A DNA stretch of 64,000 nucleotides from Planctomycetota bacterium (GTDB taxonomy: Bacteria > Planctomycetota > Phycisphaerae > Phycisphaerales > UBA1924), in contig JBCBSM010000001.1 in assembly GCA_039819165.1 (NCBI GenBank), positions 806,001 to 870,000 of the forward strand. The letters run 5' to 3'. Below are positions 58,368 to 64,000 of the stretch, piece after piece. Position 1 is the stretch's first letter. Each line of letters starts with the position of its first letter. The translations under genes were made by a program, and so were the position numbers. Below the pieces are notes generated by a model that was given only the letters and a program-made list of their open reading frames with translations, was not told where the DNA came from and ran no database searches.

Positions 58368-60311
58368 ATGGAGGAAGGCTTGGCCGCGAAGAAGACCACG
58401 AGCACGTCGCGGGCGACCGCCGAGACCATGGCGGGCCGGCAGCGGGAGATCTCGGTCAGCGAGTTCTTCGCCAAGAACCGCCACCTGCTGGGCTTCGACA
58501 ATCCCCGCAAGGCGTTGCTGACCACGGTCAAGGAGGCCGTGGACAACGCGCTGGACGCCTGCGAGGAGGCCGGCATCCTGCCCGACATCGAGGTCCGGAT
58601 CGAGGAGTTGTCCGCCCCACCCTCGGCGAGCAAGCCCGGGCGATACGCCGTCACGATCACCGACAACGGCCCGGGCATCGTGCGGAAGCAGGTGGAGAAC
58701 ATCTTCGGCAAGCTGCTGTACGGCAGCAAGTTCCACCGCATGAAGATGAGCCGGGGCCAGCAGGGCATCGGCATCTCGGCGGCCGGCATGTATGGCCTGA
58801 TGACCACGGGCAAGCCCATGGCCATCACCACCAGGCCCAAGAAGACCAGGCCGGCCCACCACCTCGAGCTGGCGATGGACACCACCAAGAACAAGCCCGA
58901 GGTGACCATCGACGTCGAGACCGACGACTTCCCGGCCACCTCCAGCGGCACGGGCACGTCGGTGCGGATCGAGCTGGAGGCCCGCTACCAGCGGGGCAAG
59001 GCCAGCGTCGAGGCCTACCTCGAGCAGACGGCCATCGCCAACCCGCACGCGCGGATCACCTTCGTGCCCCCGGACAAGGCGAGCGACGGGCCCGCGCTGG
59101 ATGCCGAGGACTCCGAACTCGAGCGCACGACGGAGCTGGCCGACCGCATCATCTATCCTCGCACCGTCGAGGAACTGCCGCCCGAGACCGAGGAGATCAA
59201 GCCGCACCCCTACGGCGTGGAGCTGGGCAACTTCCTCAGGATGCTCAAGGCGACCAAGGAGAAGCAACTCGCGGGCTTCTTCAAGCACGAATTCTGCCGG
59301 GTGCCGCCCGCGATCGTCAAGGAGGTCTCGAGCAAGGCCGGCACCAAGAAGAAGACCGTCACGGGCCAGACGTGGATCAAGAACGTCGACCACGATTCGG
59401 CCGAGCGGCTGTACCGGGCGCTCCAGGACGCCAAGCTCCGCAGCCCCCCCACCGACTGCCTCGCGCCCATCGGCGTGCGACAGATGCTGTCGGGGCTGCT
59501 CAAGGGCGTGAAGGCCGAGTTCTACGCGGCGAGCACACGAGACCCGGCGGTCTACCGCGGCAATCCGTTCCAGATCGAGGCGGCGATCGCCTTCGGCGGC
59601 GACCTGCCGGGCGACGAACCCGCCCGCGTGATCCGCTTCGCCAACCGCGTGCCGCTGCTCTACCAGCAGAGCGCGTGCTGCTCGTTCAAGGCGGTCGTCG
59701 AGGCCAGCTGGAAGAACTACGGGCTGAGCCAGCCCCGCGGCGCCCTGCCCGTCGGCCCGATCGTGATCATGATCCACATGGCCAGCGTGTGGGTGCCGTT
59801 CACGTCGGAGTCGAAGGAAGCGATCGCCGACTACGACGAGATCCGCAAGGAGATGAAGCTGGCGCTCCAGGAGTGCGGCCGCAAGCTCGGTACGTACCTC
59901 CGCCGCCGCCAGAAGATGCGCCGCGAGAGCCAGCGTCGCGACATCTTCGGCCGCTACATCGCCGAGATCGCGCGCTCGACGGCGGCCCTGACGGGCGAGG
60001 ATGAGGCGAAGCTCCTGGAAGCCCTCCAACGCCAGGCCCAGAAGCGGACGGCGATCGCCGACGCCGAGCTCGACGAGGACGGCAACTTCGTCAGGAAAGA
60101 GCGCAAGGAGCCGGGGCTGGACGACGGCGTGCTGATCGTGGACAACGGCGTCGCGGCCGAGCCCGCGAGCAAAGAGCACGCGGATAACGGGCACGCCAAT
60201 GGCACGATCGAGGGGAAGGAAGGCCAGCCCGGCCTCTTCGTGAACGAGGGGAGCGAGCCCGTGCGCCATACCAAGAAGACCGTTCGTCGCAACACGGTGG
60301 CAAAGAAGTAG
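58368..60311 (+). CDS. top6B: DNA topoisomerase VI subunit B
   Basis: A 647-residue type IIB topoisomerase ATPase subunit. The Bergerat (GHKL) fold is visible: N box TVKEAVDNALDACEEAG (residues 53-69), DNGPGI (99-104) and the G2 loop SRGQQGIGISAAGMYG (128-143). A helix-two-turn-helix region and the transducer domain follow. The transducer includes RFANRVPLLYQQSACC and the switch-lysine loop VPFTSESKEAIADYDEI. The C-terminal 100 residues are charged and disordered. ATG at 58368 is used; a TTG at 58380 has GGAGG 5 bases upstream and could be the true start. top6A follows after 3 bases. Confidence 0.92.
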   Translation: MEEGLAAKKTTSTSRATAETMAGRQREISVSEFFAKNRHLLGFDNPRKALLTTVKEAVDNALDACEEAGILPDIEVRIEELSAPPSASKPGRYAVTITDNGPGIVRKQVENIFGKLLYGSKFHRMKMSRGQQGIGISAAGMYGLMTTGKPMAITTRPKKTRPAHHLELAMDTTKNKPEVTIDVETDDFPATSSGTGTSVRIELEARYQRGKASVEAYLEQTAIANPHARITFVPPDKASDGPALDAEDSELERTTELADRIIYPRTVEELPPETEEIKPHPYGVELGNFLRMLKATKEKQLAGFFKHEFCRVPPAIVKEVSSKAGTKKKTVTGQTWIKNVDHDSAERLYRALQDAKLRSPPTDCLAPIGVRQMLSGLLKGVKAEFYAASTRDPAVYRGNPFQIEAAIAFGGDLPGDEPARVIRFANRVPLLYQQSACCSFKAVVEASWKNYGLSQPRGALPVGPIVIMIHMASVWVPFTSESKEAIADYDEIRKEMKLALQECGRKLGTYLRRRQKMRRESQRRDIFGRYIAEIARSTAALTGEDEAKLLEALQRQAQKRTAIADAELDEDGNFVRKERKEPGLDDGVLIVDNGVAAEPASKEHADNGHANGTIEGKEGQPGLFVNEGSEPVRHTKKTVRRNTVAKK

Positions 60312-60314
60312 GCC

Positions 60315-61523
60315 ATGGCCAAGAAGAAGACTACTCGAAAAAAGACCACCAAGAAGGTCCGCAAGGACGCCGCCTCCACCCCCGCGCCCGCGAGGCCCAA
60401 GTCCGAGGCGGCCGCCGCTCGGGACGAGAAGACGCAGAAGGCCCTCAAGGGGCTGGCCGGCGGCATCGCGAAGTCGGCGCTCGCGGGCCGGGAGCCGACC
60501 TTCGACGTGCCGACGCGATCGGCGTCCAACACCCGCTGGAACAAGTCGCGCGGCATCCTGCAGATGGGCAGCGCCGCCAGCACGCGGCAGATCTTCAACC
60601 TGGGCCAGGCCCGCAAGTTCATGCAGAGCCTTCGGCACGCCCACGGCATCAGCCGCCTCATCGACCAGAACAAGACGACCAGCCTCCGCGGCATGTTCTA
60701 CACCGGGCTGGGCGACGTGCACGACGCCGCCGGCTCGAAGACCCGCGAGAAGACCTTCGACGACCAGACCGAGAGCGATGCGATCCTCGAGGATCTGGAG
60801 GTCACGCTGGGTGCGCTCCGAGAAGAGCTGCACATCTTCGCCAAGAAGCGCGGCGCCATGGTCGGCAACATCACGCTCAACGACAGTGGCGACACCATCG
60901 ACTGCCGCAAGATGGGCAGCGGCGGCTATGCCATCCCGAGCATCTGCGAGCCCGACCGGCTGCGCTTCGAGAAGTGCGAAGCGGACTTCGTGCTGCACGT
61001 CGAGAAGGACACCGTCTGGCAGCGCTTCAACGAGGACCGCTTCTGGGATACGCACAACTGCATCCTGACCGAGGGCAGCGGCCAGCCGCCGCGGGGTGTG
61101 CGGCGGCTGCTACACCGGCTGAACAAGGAACTCGGGCTGCCGATCATCTGCCTGCTCGATTGCGACCCGTGGGGGCACTACATCTACAGCGTCATCAAGC
61201 AGGGCTCGATCAGCCTCGCCTTCGAGAGCGAGCGGCTGGCGATCCCCGACGCCAAGTTCCTGGGCATCCGCTCGGACGATTTCGAGCGCTGCAACCTGAG
61301 TGATAGCGTGCAGATCAGCCTGAACGACCGCGACATCACGCGGGCCAAGCAGATCGCCGAGTACCCGTGGTTCAAGGGTCACCGCGGCTGGCAGAAGGAG
61401 ATCGCGAGGCTGCTCAAGAACGGCTTCAAGCTCGAGGTCGAGGCCCTGATCAACATCGACATCAGCTACGTCACCGAGACCTATGTGCCGGAGCGGTTGG
61501 CGGCGGAGGATTGGCTGAGCTGA
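60315..61523 (+). CDS. top6A: DNA topoisomerase VI subunit A (Spo11-like)
   Basis: A 402-residue type IIB topoisomerase cleavage subunit. The first 60 residues are Lys/Ala-rich and probably disordered. The 5Y-CAP domain has the catalytic Tyr129 in TTSLRGMFYTG. The Toprim fold has its Glu230 in LHVEKD and the metal-binding DxD (Asp282, Asp284) in LLDCDPWGHYIY. The C-terminal region (HRGWQKEIARLLKNGFKLEVEA) is also family-typical. With subunit B it should form an A2B2 enzyme that passes DNA through a 2-base-staggered double-strand break. Confidence 0.92.
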   Translation: MAKKKTTRKKTTKKVRKDAASTPAPARPKSEAAAARDEKTQKALKGLAGGIAKSALAGREPTFDVPTRSASNTRWNKSRGILQMGSAASTRQIFNLGQARKFMQSLRHAHGISRLIDQNKTTSLRGMFYTGLGDVHDAAGSKTREKTFDDQTESDAILEDLEVTLGALREELHIFAKKRGAMVGNITLNDSGDTIDCRKMGSGGYAIPSICEPDRLRFEKCEADFVLHVEKDTVWQRFNEDRFWDTHNCILTEGSGQPPRGVRRLLHRLNKELGLPIICLLDCDPWGHYIYSVIKQGSISLAFESERLAIPDAKFLGIRSDDFERCNLSDSVQISLNDRDITRAKQIAEYPWFKGHRGWQKEIARLLKNGFKLEVEALINIDISYVTETYVPERLAAEDWLS

Positions 61524-61537
61524 GTCCGGGAGCATCC

Positions 61538-61780
61538 ATGGCCATTGAGTACGAGCCACAGACCAAGGCCGATCTTATCGAGGCCCTGCGCGCCTACGTC
61601 CTGGACAACCTCGACCGCGACATGGGCGATCTGCAGGCCGGGACGCTCTTCGAGTTTGTCGATGGCCTGGTGGGCGCTGCGGCGTACAACCGGGGCGTCG
61701 CCGACGCACAGGCGTGGTTGACGACACGGATCTTGGACATGCCCGCCGACCTGCACGAGAGCGTCGACTACGGCTCCTGA
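61538..61780 (+). CDS. DUF2164-family protein
   Basis: An 80-residue protein that fits the DUF2164 family: RAYVLDNLDRDMGDLQAG, FEFVDGLVGAAAYNRGVADAQ and a final acidic helix. The family pattern is YF..ELD..IG.L.A...L.F....G..IYNQGV.DA. Function is unknown. It starts 14 bases after top6A with GGGAG 5 bases before its ATG, so it probably shares the transcript. Confidence 0.8.
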   Translation: MAIEYEPQTKADLIEALRAYVLDNLDRDMGDLQAGTLFEFVDGLVGAAAYNRGVADAQAWLTTRILDMPADLHESVDYGS

Positions 61781-61821
61781 ATGGCCCGATCCCCGCGATG
61801 GCCTGCGCCTACGAACCCACC

Positions 61822-62724
61822 ATGCCCCATGCCACGCACCGCGTCGCCGTCGTCCAGCATGCCCCAGCCGCCTTCGATCGCGACGCTACGCTGGCTATCG
61901 TCGCCGACCGCACGGCCGAAGCCGCCGCTAAGGAGGCCGAACTGGTTCTCTTTCCCGAGGCGTTCGTCCCGGCGTACCCACGGGGCCTCGGGTTCGGCAT
62001 GGTCGTCGGCAGCCGCACGGACGCAGGCAGGGAACTCTGGCGGCTCTACAGCGAGCAGGCCGTCGAGGTGCCTTCGCCCGCAAGCGAGCGGCTCGGGGCG
62101 ATCGCCCGCGAGCACGCGGTCCACCTCGCCATCGGCGTGGTCGAACTCGATGCCGTCACGCGCGGCACCCTGTACTGCACGCTGCTGGTCTTCGGCCCCG
62201 ACGGAAGACTGCTCCACCACCACCGCAAGCTCAAGCCCACGGCGGCCGAGCGGCTGGTGTGGGGCGAGGGCGATGGCTCGAGCCTGCATTCGATCGACAC
62301 CGACCTCGGCCGCGTCGGCGGGCTGATCTGCTGGGAGAACTACATGCCCCGCGCCAGGGCGGCGATCTACGAGTCGGGCTGCGAGGTGTACCTCGCGCCG
62401 ACGGCGGACCACCGCGAGGCCTGGCAGCACACGATGCGGCACGTCGCGCTCGAGGGCCGGTGCTTCGTGCTGGGGTGCAACCAGGTCATGGATGCGTCCG
62501 TGTATCCGCCGCACGTGCGGGCGCTGGAGCCCGACCTCGACGAAGCCCGCGCCGTCAGCCGCGGCGGTAGCGTGATCGTGGCGCCGACGGGCGAGGTGCT
62601 GGCAGGGCCGCTCTGGGATGAGCCCGGCATGCTTGTCGCCGACCTCGACATGGATCTGCTGCGGCAGACGCGGCTCGACTTCGACGTCGCGGGGCATTAC
62701 GCGCGGGCGGACGTGTTCCGCTAG
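61822..62724 (+). CDS. Nitrilase-family hydrolase
   Basis: A 300-residue carbon-nitrogen hydrolase with the Glu-Lys-Cys triad: Glu46 in LVLFPEAF, Lys136 in HHHRKLKPT and Cys170 in GGLICWENYMP. The ERLVWGEGDGS segment marks the true nitrilase branch, which converts nitriles to carboxylic acids, rather than amidases. The substrate is unknown. I chose the ATG at 61822; ATG at 61798 would add eight residues. Neither has a clear Shine-Dalgarno site. Its stop overlaps the convergent dehydrogenase gene by 4 bases. Confidence 0.88.
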   Translation: MPHATHRVAVVQHAPAAFDRDATLAIVADRTAEAAAKEAELVLFPEAFVPAYPRGLGFGMVVGSRTDAGRELWRLYSEQAVEVPSPASERLGAIAREHAVHLAIGVVELDAVTRGTLYCTLLVFGPDGRLLHHHRKLKPTAAERLVWGEGDGSSLHSIDTDLGRVGGLICWENYMPRARAAIYESGCEVYLAPTADHREAWQHTMRHVALEGRCFVLGCNQVMDASVYPPHVRALEPDLDEARAVSRGGSVIVAPTGEVLAGPLWDEPGMLVADLDMDLLRQTRLDFDVAGHYARADVFR

Positions 62725-63791
62725 TCCCGCCAGTCGAGGACGATCTTGCCGAACTGCTCGCCCGCCTCGAGGCGTTCATACGCCGCGCGGCCGTCCGCCG
62801 CCGGAAAGACCTTGTCGACGACGGCGGCCAGCTTGCCCGCTCGAAAGAGCGCGGCAACCTCGCGGAACTCGGCGGGCGTGCCCATGGTCGAACCCAGCAC
62901 GCGGAGCTGGTTCCAGAAGATGCGGGCCAGGTCGGTCGTGGCGTCGGGACCCGTGGTGCAGCCCGGCGTGACGTAGGCCCCGCCGCGGGCGAGGCTCTTG
63001 ATGCAGCTCAGGTGCGTGGCCTTGCCGCTGCTGTCGACGGCCATGTCGACGCCGCGCTTGCTGGTCCACGCGCGGACGTCGCGGGACCAGTCCTCGCCCG
63101 TGTCCGGCACGGCGTGCTCCGCCCCCATCGCCAGCGCTCTGTCGAGCTTCCACTGGTGGCGGCTCGTCACGCACACCCGGCAGCCGTGGTGCAGCGCGAT
63201 CTGGAGGGCGCTCGTGGCGACGCCGCCGCCGATGCCGGTGATCAGCACGCTCTGGCCGCTGCTAAGTTGGCCCTTGGTGACCATCATGGACCACGCCGTC
63301 AGCGCCGTCAGGCCGAAGGCGGCGGCCCCGATGGGATCGATGTCGCTCGACGCGTCGGGACCCAGGTCCGCCAGGTGCGTCGCGGGGGCGTGGAAGAACT
63401 GGCGGTGCATGCCGTTGTGGTGCTCGCCGATGAGCTCGTAGTCGGCGGCGAGCGTCGAGGCGGGCGGATCGCCCGGCCGTTCACGGGGCGGCACCTCGAC
63501 GGCGGCGTTGACGATTACGCGGCGGCCGACCCAGGCGGGATCAACGCCGTCGCCGACCTCCTCGACGACGGCGCACGCATCGCACCCACTGACCCGCGGC
63601 CACGACAGATCCACGCCCGGGATGCCCCGGCCCACCCACAGGTCCATGTGGTTGAGTGCGCTGCACAGCGTGCGGAGCTTGGCGTGGCCGGGCGGCGTGG
63701 GCCCGAGATCGGGCCAGTCGGCCTGGAAGTCGATGCCGGGCGCGACGGCCTCGCCCCGGCCGGCTTGCTTGGTGCAGACGAGTGCGTGCAT
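62721..63791 (-). CDS. Medium-chain dehydrogenase/quinone-oxidoreductase-like protein
   Basis: A 356-residue zinc-type alcohol-dehydrogenase-fold protein. The N-terminal GroES-like domain shows LCSALNHMDLWVGRG and SGCDACAVVEEVG. The Rossmann domain has the nucleotide-binding motif GIGGGVATSALQIA. The usual structural-zinc Cys cluster is not evident, and the catalytic zinc ligands are incomplete, so it may act like a quinone oxidoreductase or enoyl reductase. It converges on the nitrilase gene and could handle related metabolites. Confidence 0.82.
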   Translation of the reverse strand: MHALVCTKQAGRGEAVAPGIDFQADWPDLGPTPPGHAKLRTLCSALNHMDLWVGRGIPGVDLSWPRVSGCDACAVVEEVGDGVDPAWVGRRVIVNAAVEVPPRERPGDPPASTLAADYELIGEHHNGMHRQFFHAPATHLADLGPDASSDIDPIGAAAFGLTALTAWSMMVTKGQLSSGQSVLITGIGGGVATSALQIALHHGCRVCVTSRHQWKLDRALAMGAEHAVPDTGEDWSRDVRAWTSKRGVDMAVDSSGKATHLSCIKSLARGGAYVTPGCTTGPDATTDLARIFWNQLRVLGSTMGTPAEFREVAALFRAGKLAAVVDKVFPAADGRAAYERLEAGEQFGKIVLDWRD

Positions 63792-63810
63792 GGGCGACGA
63801 TATGCCAACG

Positions 63811-63832
63811 AAAAAGCCGCCTCCCGGCGGCT
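63811..63832 (-). terminator. Rho-independent terminator of rplS
   Basis: On the minus strand AGCCGCC and GGCGGCT pair around a 4-base loop and are followed by TTTTT. It lies 22 bases past the rplS stop codon. Confidence 0.88.
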
Positions 63833-63854
63833 CGTACGTCGTTTGCCATGCGCG

Positions 63855-64000
63855 CTACTTCTGGACCGTCTTCAGCCCCTCGACGTGCTTCATGCCGCGG
63901 CGGCGGTCGCGGAGGCGGCGCTTCTTGCCCACGCGGTCCCGCAGGAAGTAGAGCTTGGCGCGGCGGGCGTCGGCGCGGCGGACGACCTCGAACTTGGCGA
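63855..64000 (-). CDS. rplS: 50S ribosomal protein L19, C-terminal part
   Basis: Only the last 48 codons are in the window; the 5' end runs past the right edge. The visible part reads FEVVRRADARRAKLYFLRDR, then VGKKRRLRDRRRG, and ends GLKTVQK. The EVVRR...RRAKLYFLRDRVGK pattern is the L19 signature, near the 30S-50S interface. A strong intrinsic terminator follows the TAG stop. Confidence 0.92.
   Translation of the reverse strand, partial: AKFEVVRRADARRAKLYFLRDRVGKKRRLRDRRRGMKHVEGLKTVQK

Overview
This is a gene-dense, very GC-rich bacterial chromosome segment. It most likely comes from a Phycisphaerae-type planctomycete. Six exported proteins carry the paired DxDGDG...FDFLAFQNxFD dockerin/EF-hand-like module typical of that class. 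TatC has a long extra loop, there are two GroEL genes, and prepilin-like secreted proteins are abundant. This assignment is an inference from gene content, not a database match. No gap between called features exceeds about 300 bases, and I see no rRNA, CRISPR array, transposase or prophage.

Layout, left to right. 0.1-9.2 kb: an exported helical protein, a MoxR ATPase, a dockerin-bearing alpha/beta hydrolase, a VOC/ABM lipoprotein, an exported PDZ protein and an ECF sigma factor with a probable membrane anti-sigma partner. 9.4-14.9 kb: tatC, tadA, dnaA, a metallo-beta-lactamase-fold hydrolase and a TVP38-like membrane protein. 14.9-16.7 kb: a three-gene trypsin-like protease operon. 16.9-22.4 kb: a six-gene minus-strand export operon (Cys-rich exported protein, HlyD-type adaptor, ATPase, two FtsX-like permeases, lipoprotein), with a tRNA-Val just beyond. 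22.9-30.7 kb: a HEAT-like exported protein, then a chaperone operon read groEL2, groES, [four-helix-bundle cassette], groEL1, dnaJ, grpE, fmdB-like, acpS. A lone nuoA follows.

31.5-44.9 kb holds a type II secretion/type IV pilus-like assembly operon: histidine kinase, STAS protein, GspE with MshEN repeats, GspF, PilM/N/O-like proteins, a GspC-like protein and five pseudopilin-type genes, mostly with 4-base stop/start overlaps. It is convergent with a response regulator and HD-GYP pair. No secretin or prepilin peptidase is present. 45.1-52.1 kb: tRNA-Ser, a prepilin-like protein, an NtrB/NtrC-like kinase and regulator, and exported dockerin proteins, one preceded by a sigma-54-like promoter. 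52.3-58.2 kb: a second hydrolase paralogous to the one at 2.3 kb, a 5'-nucleotidase-like enzyme and an FG-GAP-like protein, all with dockerin modules. 58.4-61.8 kb: DNA topoisomerase VI subunits B and A, then a DUF2164 protein. 61.8-64 kb: a nitrilase, a medium-chain dehydrogenase and the 3' end of rplS with its terminator.

The main points of interest are the bacterial topoisomerase VI operon, the inverted-repeat-flanked four-helix-bundle gene lodged inside a groES-groEL operon, and the secretin-less pseudopilus operon with features suggesting cyclic-di-GMP control.
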